Shown here: positions 35,188 to 46,372 of the stretch, one piece after another
Layout of the letters: each line of letters opens with the position of its first letter
Position numbering within the stretch: the stretch's first letter is position 1
Source of the DNA: Torymus aiolomorphi
Lineage: Eukaryota > Arthropoda > Insecta > Hymenoptera > Torymidae
Direction: 5' to 3'
Length of the DNA stretch: 64,000 bases
NCBI GenBank assembly: GCA_036365515.1
Contig: CM070877.1
Location: forward strand, 55,712,475 to 55,776,474
Translations under genes and position numbers: made by a program
The notes under the pieces: generated by a model
Told to the model about the DNA's origin: nothing
Database searches by the model: none
What the model saw: the letters and a program-made list of their open reading frames with translations, nothing else

Positions 35188-36191
35188 GTACAAGACAGAT
35201 ACCGGCTTATCAAAGAATATCACGAATCGGCTGTAGGCGGCTACAAGGGCATGACCAAGACGTATGATAAACTGGCTCATGAATATTACTGGCGAGCCAT
35301 GCAAGCAGACGTTCGACAGTTTATATGAGGCTGCTCCGACTGCCAAACGCAAAAATTAGTGCAGGTTAAGACGAAACTCCCAATGATAATAAGCGACACT
35401 CCAGCCAGGCCATTTAGCAAAATATCCATTGACTTCGTGGGCCCGAAGGAACCCACGTCGGCGAGAAACCAATACATACTGACAATTCAAGATAACTTCA
35501 GTAAGTATTGCGTACTGATGACTGTGCGCCAAGCAACAGCAGAAGAAGTCACCCGTGCTCTAACAGAAAATCTAATCTGTTATTTCGGATCCCCAGCCAC
35601 CTTAATATCAGACCAGGGACCTCATTTTATGAACAGTACATTAGAAGAGTTCGCACGGATTTTTAAAATTAATAAATTTTCAACCACGGCTTACCATCCC
35701 CAGTCTAATGGCGGCATCAAGAGGATTCATCACCGCTTAATGAATATTTGAAGTTTTATTTAAAAGAAATTGCGGACTGTGATAATTTTCTGCCGTTAGC
35801 GCAGCATTCTTATAATACCACCGTGCACGAGGGATCAGATTACTCACCATACGAAATAGTATTCGGCTTGAGAGCCCGAACACCGTCTAGTTTTCCTCCT
35901 AGGGAACACGTACTGACATATAATGAATACATGGCTGACACAACACAATCACTCGCCCAGCTACGGACGTTAGCAGACATGAATTGAACACAAGCTAAAT
36001 ATAAGTCGAAATTCTACTACGATCAGCGCCAAAATATACGGCATTTCCGCGAAGGAGAAATGGTCTATGTACTAAAGATGCCTAAGAATGGAAAAACGGA
36101 CCAGGAATATCTAGGATTGTGCGAGATCCTAGACGTTAACTATGGAACTCACAGCGTGGAAATAAAAAAGAGGGAATATGGATATGACTAA
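35188..36191 (+). pseudogene. pol: Gypsy-2 integrase
   Basis: The zinc-binding domain is HESAVGGYKGMTKTYDKLAHEYYW...CSDCQ, with an in-frame TGA (about 35326) inside it and an altered HxxxH spacing. The catalytic core shows SIDFVGP and LISDQGPHF. At the third catalytic position the motif reads QSNGGIKRIHH, with an AAG Lys codon at 35719-35721 where Glu is expected. A shift near 35745 moves to YLKFYLKEIADCDNFLPLAQHSYNTT, and a TGA near 35985 precedes the C-terminal FREGEMVYVLKMPKNGK module. It ends at about 36191. Confidence 0.9.
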
Positions 36192-36675
36192 ACATAGCTT
36201 CGAACTACCAAAGCCAACATTGGGATCGGTGGAGACACCACAAGACGGGGACGAGACGCTATAAGGCGCCATCCAAAAACCAGGCAAATAAGGGGTAGTA
36301 TGGATCAAAAATAACGCTAGCAGAAACATTTTTATAAAATTTCTCTGCGGCCCTCGGACGCCGCTTCGCAAGTTTTTCCGCGGCCCTCGGACAGGCGATT
36401 TTTTAGTTCACTAACCACGAGCCGGTCAGGTGGAGCGCGACCATTATCACGTGTAGGTAACACAGGTTACTAAGGTTACCTGAGATAGTCGGTGCTAAAA
36501 TGTCCATGGTACTAAAACGAATATTAAAAAAAAAAAAAAAACAAACGTTATGTCAATTAAACATAATGGTACACGCATTTTTCGAGACAATTCTTTATAT
36601 AAATGCATACGCATAGGTAATAGGAGTGCAAAGTTCCATTATGGAATAGGAACTGAAGTAAAATTTTATTTAGAT
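36192..36675. other. Non-coding DNA after Gypsy-2
   Basis: It contains two imperfect copies of a TTTCTCTGCGGCCCTCGGAC-like phrase near 36340-36395 and an A-run at about 36525-36541. No LTR was recognised. Confidence 0.45.
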
Positions 36676-36749
36676 ATTTCATCTAGCTAGCTACACCCAA
36701 CGCGATTCACATATTTCATCTAGCTAGCTACACCCAACGCGATTCACAT
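36676..36749. repeat. 37-bp tandem duplication
   Basis: Two identical 37-bp copies (36676-36712 and 36713-36749) begin ATTTCATCTAGCTAGC and end GATTCACAT. Confidence 0.95.
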
Positions 36750-37235
36750 GGTTTCTAATGTACCATGACATACTAGACGTGGGTCGGTAAAGTAGAGCAA
36801 AACCCTTACCCACAAGTGGTAACGCAAGATACTTAGGGTGCACATAACCCAGTGGTAAAAGGCTGGCTGTAAATGGGTACACACTTTTTAACAAATTATA
36901 GTTATTATTTATAATAATATATTTCAAAGCACTATTGCTGACGTAATATTGTGCGTAAATCAAAAATTTTTTCCAATTAATAAATAACCGTTGTAATTAG
37001 GAATTTTAGATTTTAAAATTCCTATCAAGAAGGAATAAAGCGCTCGCAGAGTGCGTGAGCTGGCTAGTATGTTATAACCTGACTGAGTAAGTTGAGGGAG
37101 TGGAGTAAGGAAAGGATGATGGCTAGGGCATATAACAACAAGAACACAGTAGATATATGGAATAATATACTAATTGAAATATGTATAAAATAAAAAAAAT
37201 CGTAGTAAAATTAACAAAATAAACAAAGGGTCTCT
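36750..37235. other. AT-rich DNA, nothing recognised
   Basis: No gene, repeat or motif is supported here. Confidence 0.5.
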
Positions 37236-38150
37236 TCAGTCGGCCCGGAAGTGGGTCCGCTTCCCCTTGTGGCGAGCTTGGTTGGGGCATTTCTTTGACT
37301 TCTTGACCCCAAGCTTAGCGCACATGTAGCACCGGGGGAGTGCCCGAGCTTTCAGATCCTCGGGCGGCCAGCTCTTCTTCGAGCGCCCTCCGGAGGCGCT
37401 CTTCTTCTTCATGGCAATGGCGCTGGGCCTTCTTCTTGGCCCGGCGTGCCTACTCCGCCTTTTCTCTCGCCCGCCTGGCTTCTTCTATACGCACTCTAGC
37501 GCGACTCAGGCGGACTTCTTCCAACCTTTCGAGATCATGGCGGCGTTGCCTAGCGGCGCGGACCTCAGCGGAGACCGCGAGATCTTCTCGCCGGCCTTGG
37601 GCCATCCTGATTCACTTGCCAGCTTGCCCCGCGCCGGCCTGACCGTGGCGGTGGAGAAAGCCCCAGTGCGGCCAGGGCTGCGTCCTCTGCTGCACGCGAG
37701 GACTTATGGAGCCTGTGCGCCTCCTCGAGGGCCTCCTCCACCGGGACTCAGGCCGCATCGACTCCGTCGGTCGGAGTGGCCATCAATTCTCCTGGTGTTA
37801 CCTGAGTCGCGTCGGCAGCTACTTCCAGTTCCATTTGTCGTGCCCGGGCCCGTTTCTCCCTCGATGCTCTTTCGGAGAAGGAGGTCGCCATAGAGGACTC
37901 GGATCGGCGGGCTTCTTGGTCGATGCCCACTGCCCCCTTCTGGGCTTCGGCGTCTCAACCTCCTCGATGATCACGGTGGAAGAGGACTTTTCTTCCTCTT
38001 CCGGGGTTATGGACGTCGCCAGAGTGACGGCATCGATAGCTTCCACAACCTCCTCCATCAATTCGGCCAACGCTGGGCGGGAGTCATATCGGATTGCTCA
38101 GCGATGATCATTTTTGCCATCTCCGCGATCACTGGAGTCAGGGCATTCAT
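37236..38150 (-). pseudogene. GC-rich coding relic of unknown family
   Basis: Read on the minus strand, an ATG at 38150 opens MNALTPVIAEMAKMIIAEQS. The coding character then continues through several phase changes: LAELMEEVVEAIDAV near 38060, ASREKRARARQMELEVAA near 37850, VEEALEEAHRLHKSSRAAED near 37730, LERLEEVRLSRARVRIEEA near 37520. It ends in a Cys/His tail, CYMCAKLGVKKSKKCPN then HKGKRTH, stopping at 37236-37238. The middle is Glu/Arg/Ala-rich and probably coiled coil. The tail could bind zinc and nucleic acid. At least three frameshifts and two stops break it. The GC content is far above its surroundings, which suggests a transposable-element ORF. I do not recognise the family. Confidence 0.5.
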
Positions 38151-39700
38151 GTCCTGAAACGGAGAAGGTTGGCTCAGCGCATGCATTTATGAAACAAGAG
38201 GCAATAAGCAATCAACAGCAGGCGATAAAGGCTAGGGCGACGGCCTAAACGCTGAGCGTACACAACACAGATCTAACAGAACTCCCTTCGAAGTTCTAAA
38301 CTAAGCTAAGCAGATCTATTAAATAAAGCCACTATGATCATTGTCACAACCGTGATTTATCAAAAACAAAGAATTACAATAATGTTATTCCAGCTATTTT
38401 TCAAGAAAGATGCATTTATAGAAATTCTAAATAATTAAAATAAAATAAAAACACTTGACTTTTTTGCTTGAAAAATGTATCTACTTATCTTATCATTTAA
38501 AAATTAAAACTAAATCATAATGATAATTAGCCGTTATAACAAAACAAAATAGTACCTACGCGCGGAGCGTGTTTGAATTTCGCTAGTATATAAACTTTAC
38601 ATCTCCCCAAATATCAACATGATTTAAACCAATTTTATTATAGTTATCATGCAACAAAAATTTAAATACTAATTACAAAAATAACAATCATATGATATTC
38701 GTGGAAACTCACAATTTTGATGTTTCGAAAACTCCGTGAAAGGGCACACAACATAAAGCACAGGATTGCAACACGACCACTCAGCTCGAAGTCAGAGTAA
38801 GCTCTGCAAGAAAAAGCCGAGCGGAAATTAAGAGGCCCCATACCAATAAGTAAGGGGCACCAGAGGGAACAAGAATGCAACCTACGCAAAAATTACGTGC
38901 ACACAGGGCGATATCACAACGTAATAGGACCCCGCCAGGGCCAGTCGATACGCATAAGTAATAGATGTTTGTTAAAATTATAGTACCACGCATATATTTT
39001 ACCTTCAGTGGCTCTGCTAACAGTTTTATTATGCATATCCGAACACTAAATGTAAAAAAAAGAGAATTTTTAGGGAAAATACAGTGAAATTTGAAATAAC
39101 TAACATTAAACAATTAATATTAAAATATTGCGATTTATCCCAATACTTCATTTACAACATATCACGAAAATGGCGTCCACGAAAATCGCAATTTGACGAA
39201 ATTCTGAAATTCGCATGTAAACAATAAGTTCTAATCTAAACTTCGAAGGTACCTCACTATTAATTACCTTGACGACAAATTACACTCACTAGTAATGAGA
39301 ACTGTACTTTTCCCATTCTGGATACTCATACCACGAAAATGACAATTATCTCGCTGAGGGAGAAGAACATCCAAATTGGGCTTTAATCAAAAATAAAAAT
39401 TGTCGTTTTGCGACCGTGATCGACGATTCAACTGTTGAAGGACGGCGAGGTTCCAGAGGCAACGAGGTGCACGAATTAAATAATATTATACTGTCCGAGA
39501 TAATATTATTGATGATGATATTGTCTGCAATCGACTATACATCGCCAAAAATCGTTCAAATAATATAATAGTTTAATAAGCTCCAAGCAACATCAATAGC
39601 AATTGAATAATAGAAACAAATAGACATGCCACGGAAAGGACGAATAAGATGTTTTAAACTATACCGCATCTTATACGTAAGGCGATTTTATTAATGTGAT
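38151..39700. other. AT-rich DNA, nothing recognised
   Basis: Short open frames on the minus strand at 38662-39113 have no protein-like features. Confidence 0.45.
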
Positions 39701-39714
39701 AATTGTTAAGAATA

Positions 39715-39945
39715 TTCAAAAAAATATATCTTACCTCCCGAGCAGGATTTTTTCTCTCCCTGTTTCAAATTACATACAAAAAAGGGAAACAAAAAAAAAA
39801 TCATATTCATTTGATAATCACCTGTATCACGTGTATCACGGGCGCAAGGATATAACGCACTACTACAACCACCGTCAGCCGCTCTTGTAGATGAATATCC
39901 CCAAGCTGTACAATGAAGCGTAAAATCTCTATCGACCTTATACAC
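39715..39945 (-). CDS. Candidate exon(s) of an unknown Cys-containing peptide
   Basis: The minus-strand frame includes FTLHCTAWGYSSTRAADGG and then CSSALYPCARDT. Its middle matches the GC-rich core of the 380-bp tandem repeat at 41.3-42.6 kb, while the DNA around it does not. A strong donor (GGGAG|GTAAGAT) closes the open stretch at about 39735. A possible 60-nt intron with a pyrimidine tract and CAG acceptor (from ACAG|GTGATT at about 39825) would keep the frame. No start codon or host protein is recognised. It may be a diverged copy of the repeated exon, or chance. Confidence 0.3.
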
Positions 39946-41340
39946 ATTTATAGCCTTAACAGCATGAACACCAAAATAAAGAAGTTATAAAAAGTCACAT
40001 TAAAACTTTTTGCAAAAACAATGTGCAAATATATTCTCATAAAATCATGATCATTAAACTTATTAACATGACGATGTTATTTGAATCCTTGAAAATTTTT
40101 ATTTCATTTTGTATGAAGATTCTATAAAAGAAATTATCTTGTTAAGAATAAAATCATAAAATCACCGCTATCAAGTGTTTATTCACTGGTGATGTATTCA
40201 TTCACTGGTGGAACGTATTTAGATACTAAGATTGCGTGTCCATTTACTGGGTTTTAGGAAATATTTACAAATTTTTTAAAATAAAATTTTACTGATTCTT
40301 TATTGAAAATTTTCTCACCGACGTAAAGTTTGAACATTTTAGAATATAAATCTCAAAAGGGTTTTACTTTTAATCCATTTTTAAACCACTTAATTAAATA
40401 ACAAAAGTTACAACTTCCTTAGCCGTTCATTCACTGGTGAAGTCACTCTAGTCAGAGAACGGGTGGAGAATTTAGATCACCACATACAATCAGTTATTTC
40501 TATAACGCAATTAATAGGCTCCATATTATTTGCATTAGAGAATAATAAAGGAAAATTAGGAAAACATGAATAGTTCATTAAAAATGATGAGAAGGCGCAC
40601 AAAATTACCCGGAGCAAACATTCGTAAATAACACAGAAATGTACGGGAAAGTAGCAGTCAAGCCACAAATGCACCGACGCCAAACTACGTGGCTACATCA
40701 CGATTCACCAACACCTATAAGGAGAGCCGCCGAAGCAAACGGATCCTCACATATAAGTCCAACTGTAGCAAACCAACGCTGACATGACACACATGAGAGC
40801 ATGTGCAAAGGTTGGATGCACACCACAACTCGGGGATATTTGAATTTGTTAATCAACCTGCCCTTCGATCTCTTTTATTATTATCTACTTTTAGTAATTA
40901 TCAATAAACAGTGACGAATAATTAATACTGATGGCTATAAAATCATATAAAATTGATTCACTAGGTAAAATAGGAAATTTTGAGAAGGGAGAATTAATAT
41001 AAAATGACATAAATGTTAGCACATATTTGTATAATTTTTTGCAAAGAAGTTAGGTAAAAGAAATCATTAGCATAATACGGCAACATTATACAGCGATAAC
41101 ACTAAATTACACTATTAAAATAACTTTAAAAGCGAAGAAATAGGAGGTTCAAATTGTCTCTGAAAATTTAGTTTCTTGTCACGAAATGAGAACCCCAATA
41201 TGGTACCATGAAAATTTAACAAAAAATTATACGAAATTTAATAAACATGTACATAGGGGGATATGAAAACGCATAAATAGGATATTATATTGAAGGGGTA
41301 GTTTAAGCAATTCTATTATTTACTAAATACCATTGCCGGT
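39946..41340. other. AT-rich DNA, nothing recognised
   Basis: Contains three copies of the short phrase TTCACTGGTG (about 40180-40440) but no gene. Confidence 0.45.
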
Positions 41341-42600
41341 GCCAGTGTGGATGTCATATCGCTGCTACGTCATACAGTGAGATAAGACGCACCACTACAA
41401 CCACCGGCAGCTGCTCTTACAAAAAGATACGCGTATGCATTATAGTCGAGACTGGCTGATGCCGTACAGTCACACATTTTAAAACTATAAATTACCAAAG
41501 CAATTACGATATTTATAATGGAATTACAATAATATAATAATTATTGTAAGCCATCTAACGGCCAGAGATAGTGAGAAATAATATAGTTGAAACAATGGAT
41601 ATAGGGACATCGCAGAATCTTAAAAATATCTGGCAAATGCAAAAAAAATTTTATAATAACAAAGTTTAACAGAGAATAGCAAGGATAATAAAATTATCGA
41701 CTGCCAAGGATCGCCGCTGCCAGTGTGGACATCATATCGCTTCTACGTCATACAGCAAGATAAGACGTACCACTACAACCACCGGGAGCCGCTCTTGTAA
41801 AAAGATACGCGTATGCATTTTAGTTGAGACTGGCTGATGCCGTACGGACAGTCACATATTTTAAAACTGTAAATTACCAAAGTAATTACGACATTTATAA
41901 TGGAATTACAATAATATAATAATTATTTTAAGCCATCTAACGGCCAGAGATAGTGAGAAACAATATAGTTGAAATAATGGATATAGGGACATCACAGAAT
42001 CTTAAAAATATCTGGGAAATGCAAAAAAAATTTTATAATAACAAAGTTTAACAGAGAATAGCAAGGATAATAAAATTATTGACGGCGAAGGATCGCCGCT
42101 GCCAGTGTGGACATCATATCGCTTCTACGTCATACAGCAAGATAAGACGTACCACTACAACCACCGGGAGCCGCTCTTGTAAAAAGATACGCGTATGCAT
42201 TTTAGTTGAGACTGGCTGATGCCGTACAGACAGTCACATATTTTAAAACTGTAAATTACCAAAGTAATTACGACATTTATAATGGAATTACAATAATATA
42301 ATAATTATTTTAAGCCATCTAACGGCCAGAGATAGTGAGAAACAATATAGTTGAAATGATAGATATAGGGACATCACAGAATCTTAAAAATACCCGGCAA
42401 ATGCAAAAAGAAAAAATTTGTAACAACAAAGTTTAGAGACTAGCAAGGATAATAAAATCATCGGCTACGGAGGATCGTCGCTGCCAGTGTGGACGTCATA
42501 TCGCTGCTACGTCGCACAGCAAGATAAGACGCACCACTACAACCACTGGCAGCCGCTCGTGTAAAAGGATACCAGCACATGTACAGTAAGAGCAAGAGCG
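41341..42600. repeat. Tandem repeat of ~380 bp, 3.3 copies
   Basis: Copies start with GCCAGTGTGGA at 41341, 41719, 42101 and 42483, giving spacings of 378, 382 and 382 bp. Each has a GC-rich head of about 90 bp and an AT-rich body with GCCATCTAACGGCCAGAG. Copies 2 and 3 are nearly identical; copies 1 and 4 are more diverged. Only the head is shared with 39840-39905. Confidence 0.93.
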
Positions 42601-42690
42601 CTACAGGAAATTTTTTATGCGAAAAGTGCAGTCCTGGACGGCACTGTTTGGACGATGTTCTTTTGCTCCAAGCCAAAAATCTAATAAATT
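42458..42690 (-). CDS. Candidate exon with hydrophobic leader, repeat copy 4
   Basis: On the minus strand the head of repeat copy 4 is fused in frame to a different upstream sequence that gives FPVALLLLLYMCWYPFTRAA followed by SGCSGASYLAVRRSSDM, ending at a TGA at 42458. The hydrophobic run followed by Ala residues looks like a signal peptide. However, there is no in-frame ATG before it; the upstream frame stays open to about 42772. A donor-like AAAG|GTAAGT lies at about 42751 and an acceptor-like TTATTAG at about 42685, so it could be an internal or second exon. In copies 1-3 the matching frame ends at a TGA just after SYL(T/A)V. Highly tentative. Confidence 0.25.
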
Positions 42691-42899
42691 TGACTAAAAG
42701 AACACGAAAGCTTCTCGAAATTACTAGCTTTAGATAATAGAAGGAACTTACCTTTATTAAACCTTACTATGTACTATATCTAATTTCACCTTTGTGTTGT
42801 ATTTATTATAAGATTATAATTGAAAAAAATTTCAAATATCGAAATATTGTAAATTTTTTTAAATGAAATACAGATGCTTCTACTCAGTGATGGGATTAT

Positions 42900-42915
42900 C
42901 GGGAGAATTCTCCCG
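42900..42915. other. 16-bp perfect palindrome
   Basis: CGGGAGAATTCTCCCG lies just upstream of the TFIIA-like fragment. It may be a regulatory palindrome of the parental gene or chance. Confidence 0.4.
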
Positions 42916-43202
42916 ACCGTAATCACAGGCCGAAATGTTTGAATGTTGGCAGCAGCGCGACACGCGAGCGAGCCGCAACGTTCCGATTTCGGATTCCTCG
43001 TCTTATCGTTTGACTTTTCAAAACAGTGGAAAAGCGTATTAGGAGGTTAGAGTATTAATATTATTTTTGAATGTGAAAGTAATGATTCAACCAAAATTGA
43101 CTGGAATTACTATTGTGAAGTCACTGTTGTTATCGTGTAAGTATTTTGATTTACTTTTTATATTTACATATTTACATTACACTAATTTTTTTTTTCTTTT
43201 AG

Positions 43203-43870
43203 GAAAGTGCCACATTATTTTTTACTAATTTATACAAATTACAACGCTGTAATTAAAGATGTGATAGCTGGTGTTCGTGATGTTTTTCTGGATGAAGGTG
43301 TGGCTGAGCAAGTAGTTCTTCGAGAGTTGAAGAGATTGATGTCGATGAAGACTATTGTAGTAAATCCTGATCCTCCAGAGGCACAACCACCGGTATTAAA
43401 TACTTATACGAGTACCTCATCCAACAAAAAGGCTTCAAAAGTAAGAGTTCATTTGTTGTTTATAGCCTTCGTCAGTTTCAATTTATAAAATAAATTACTC
43501 GCAATTTAATTTTATTATATAGGAAATATCAGTGCCAATGCTGCTAAAACACAAGCTGCATCAGGGGCGCAACAATAATTCCAAGAGCTTGTCTAGTGCT
43601 GCTTCGCCTCCAATACAACAGTAACAAGTGTCACAGCCAGCAATATACAACCTTCTCCAATTCATCATCAAGCCCAACTGCAACCTCAGCCTCAACCTCA
43701 ACAAATGACGTATCTAATAAAATATGTTCAACACATGCAGAGTATGCCAGTTCAACAACAAGTTTGGCAAATGCAACAGATTCAACAAGTTCAAAAAGTT
43801 GGCTGTATTGCTATGACACAAATACATTTATGGTAGAAAACGCTATAATACAACACAAGCCATGGAAATG
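43203..43870 (+). pseudogene. TfIIA-L: TFIIA large-subunit (alpha/beta) gene fragment
   Basis: An exon starting after a pyrimidine-rich CTTTTAG acceptor (43203) encodes NYNAVIKDVIAGVRDVFLDE followed by GVAEQVVLRELKRL. This is the conserved N-terminal helical domain of TFIIA-L, the general transcription factor subunit that binds TBP-DNA. It ends at a donor (AAAA|GTAAGAG, 43440). The next exon (from about 43523) has ANAAKTQAASGAQQ and a Gln-rich stretch (QLQPQPQPQQMTYLIKYVQH), as in the variable middle of the protein. It is in a phase that does not match the splice, with stops at about 43578 and 43835. The acidic C-terminal domain is absent. Retained introns argue against a processed retrocopy. 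Confidence 0.75.
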
Positions 43871-44288
43871 AGTTAACTCTTAGCTAGTCTGGGAAATACA
43901 ACTTCTTCAACTGGAACATTAAGTCAAAAGTTATTATTAATGTGATGTTTTTGCAAAAATTTGGAGAAGGAACATTAAATAGGTAAGAAATGTTTTTATT
44001 GTTTTTACCGCATTTGCATCTATCATTGCTATGATAAAATTATTCCTTAAAGTCTTCTATAATTTTATCAATTATAATTTAATATGCCAATTGACGTATA
44101 ATTTATATGACAAACAGTATAGTAATTTTTGTAATGATCAAATGAGTAAATATTAACACGAATAAAAATGGATATTAAAAGTTTTTCATAAATTAATTTT
44201 CTTTTTACAGCAAAATTTTATAAAGCAGAATTACAGACTGGAAGTCAATATGTCAAAGCCATAAAAATGTCATGTAGCTGTTAAAAAT

Positions 44289-44432
44289 GTATCCTTAGTC
44301 GAAGGATTAAGAGCTTGCCAGAATCCTAATGGATCTTTTACGGCTATGGTGACTGCTTGTGAGAGTGATACGAGGTTTGTTTATTGTGCCTGCTGTGTGT
44401 CAGCTATTCTGGATGACTGGTCTAGAGTATAG
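44289..44432 (+). pseudogene. Geranylgeranyltransferase type-1 beta-subunit exon fragment
   Basis: The frame reads LVEGLRACQNPNGSFTAMVT followed by CESDTRFVYCACCVSAILDD and WSRV, then TAG. This closely fits the NGSF...(E)(N/S)D.RFVYCA..........W repeat of the PGGT1B/GGTase-I beta subunit, which forms the prenyl-acceptor active-site barrel with the alpha subunit. Only one prenyltransferase repeat is present. A CTTTTTACAG acceptor lies upstream (about 44210), but the sequence between it and this motif has stops in this frame. No further exons were found. It is an isolated fragment. Confidence 0.65.
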
Positions 44433-44681
44433 ATAAGTATACAAGTTTTATATAAAAAAAGTACAAGTAAAGTTTAAGTATAGTTACTTTGTAAAAACTT
44501 TTATTTTTACAGCGCCGTCAAGAATTTATGGATTATTTCTTTTATTTTCAATCGTATTGTTTCCTGGCATCAAACAGAAACACTTAGTACCTCAAAAAAA
44601 GATACTCGTACCTTCCCATTGGATCTCATAGGCCCTAGGAGCTTCTGTATTCACCAAAATAAAAAGAAATTGCTATTTTCA
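44433..44681. other. AT-rich DNA, nothing recognised
   Basis: A TTTTTACAG acceptor-like site near 44512 is followed by an open stretch of about 60 codons (to about 44688) with no recognised similarity. Confidence 0.4.
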
Positions 44682-45605
44682 TCATAAACACTGATAAACA
44701 CAATGAAAAGTTTAAACGCATAAAAGGCAAAAGAGTAGTTCAGTTAAAGTTTAAAATAAGTAACAAAAACAGTATATTATTGATAAATGTGCGAAATATA
44801 AAAATAAGTAAAAATAGATCAATGTGCAGTATTATCTACATGCAAGTGTACAAGTTAACGCGTGTCAACTTTAATATTCATATTAATCTGTTCGTAAATG
44901 ATATTGTGATGATTGGATAGTGCTGCTTAAGCTATAAGTGTATTTTAGTTGAATAATTGTGGTGATTGTGTGTAAATGTAATAATAACTTTTAATAGAAG
45001 AACAATTAAAATATCGCCAAAACATGATATTGAAAATACTTTGTGCTAACAGTGTTGTATTCTTTCATAGTGTTATGGTATAAAGATTTATTTTCAATGT
45101 CTTCACAACTCTCACATATTAAAATTGATAGTTCATCATGCTGGAAGTTTAAGTTATGTGTTACATTTTGAAAAAATATAATCTTAACAGTTTGTTGGAG
45201 TTTTTACAATGTTTGGAAGTGTTTGATATGAAAATGAACAAATTAGGTGTATGTTTAAAATTGACAATTCAGCTTGTATTTTTCAAAATACAACACATGA
45301 CTTAAACTGACACTATGGTGAACTGTCAATTTTAATATGTGAGGATTGTAAATGAATCATTGAAAATAAATCTTTATACCGTAGCACTATGGAAGAATAC
45401 AACATCATTAACAAAAAATATTTTCAATAACATGTTTTGCCTATATTTTAATTGTTCTTGAATAAAAAGTTATTATTACATTTACCTCAACTTAATATAA
45501 ACACAAAACAGTTGTAATAATTAACATAAATAAACTAGTTTATGTTATTTCATAAAATAAGTAAAGAGTAATTAAAATTTTCATTGTGTTCATCAGTGCT
45601 TACGA
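44682..45605. repeat. Long imperfect inverted repeat 1
   Basis: 44975-45180 reads as the reverse complement of 45285-45485 with scattered mismatches; for example GGTATAAAGATTTATTTTCA on the left meets its complement on the right. The outer ends also pair (44682-44712 with 45578-45605, TCATAAACACTGATAAACAC-like). The loop is about 100 bp. The left arm has about 160 bp extra. No coding capacity. Confidence 0.85.
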
Positions 45606-45797
45606 TAAAGTTTGCATTTTATACGTATAATGTAGCAGTGCTTATTTTGTGACTTATTTTGTAAATCTCTGATTGGCTGCTTTTTAGTGTACGTACCTTA
45701 ATCTAAACAAAACAAAAATAGGGTGAGAATAGTTTTTGCTCGACAAATTTTTATCTGAATCCTTTTTCAAACCCTCTTGAAAATAATTATATTCATT

Positions 45798-46372
45798 TTT
45801 AAATATCAAGAGCCACACATGATTTATATTTTTGAGAACCAGACGGCTTTGAAAACTTAATATTATTCATTCATCTCAAATTGTGGACCTAGTTACTGAC
45901 GTTTGTCAAAGCATTAAAAATAGATTAGACATCAATATTCAACAGTTTTATGATAACACTTATACTTACATATCATATTTTATTTAAATATGATTCTAGT
46001 AATAAGTTTTTTCCTGCGTAATGGAATACACATTGCTAAACTGTCTGTCATAACATTGATTTTAACCCCATAGTACTAATTAATTCTTTAGGTTTTGTAC
46101 ACATAATAGTAGGTTAATTATGAAATTCAATTTTTAGTAGCTTATAAAATATACGAATAGAGTGTATTAGCAGTGCGAGCAGCTCCCATTGAAAAGCTAG
46201 ACATGTAAGTGTTATCATAAAACTGTTGAATATAGAAGTTTAATCTATTTTCCATGCTTCGACGAAATTCAGTGACAAGGTCCATGACATATATTAGATT
46301 CATGAATAATATTAATTTCTCAAATTGTCAAGTTTTCATTATTGGTGTCTCTTGATATTTAAAAATAAATAG
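45798..46372. repeat. Long imperfect inverted repeat 2
   Basis: 45798-45975 pairs with 46203-46372 in opposite orientation. The best block is TATTCAACAGTTTTATGATA and following bases, and another is the TAAATATCAAGAG-type outer end. The arms are about 170 bp with about 230 bp between. It is distinct in sequence from inverted repeat 1. Confidence 0.85.

Larger units (their letters stand above)
27431..36191 (+). mobile_element. Gypsy-2: internal region of a decayed Gypsy element
   Basis: Gag with two CCHC knuckles, protease, RT with YLDD, RNase H, a very long spacer and integrase follow in Ty3/Gypsy order over 8.8 kb. Every module is broken. No LTR pair could be found when comparing 25.4-27.4 kb with 36.2-37.2 kb by eye, so the ends are unknown and the coordinates cover only coding-like sequence. 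Base composition is more balanced than in Gypsy-1, which marks it as a separate family. Confidence 0.88.

Noticed and set aside
25400..37200. LTR pair for Gypsy-2
   Set aside because: Comparison of both flanks by eye found no matching TG...CA repeats; they may be lost or too diverged.
37340..38107. Plus-strand frames of 100-160 codons
   Set aside because: They lie antisense to the minus-strand coiled-coil relic and have Pro/Arg/Ser composition typical of antisense shadows.
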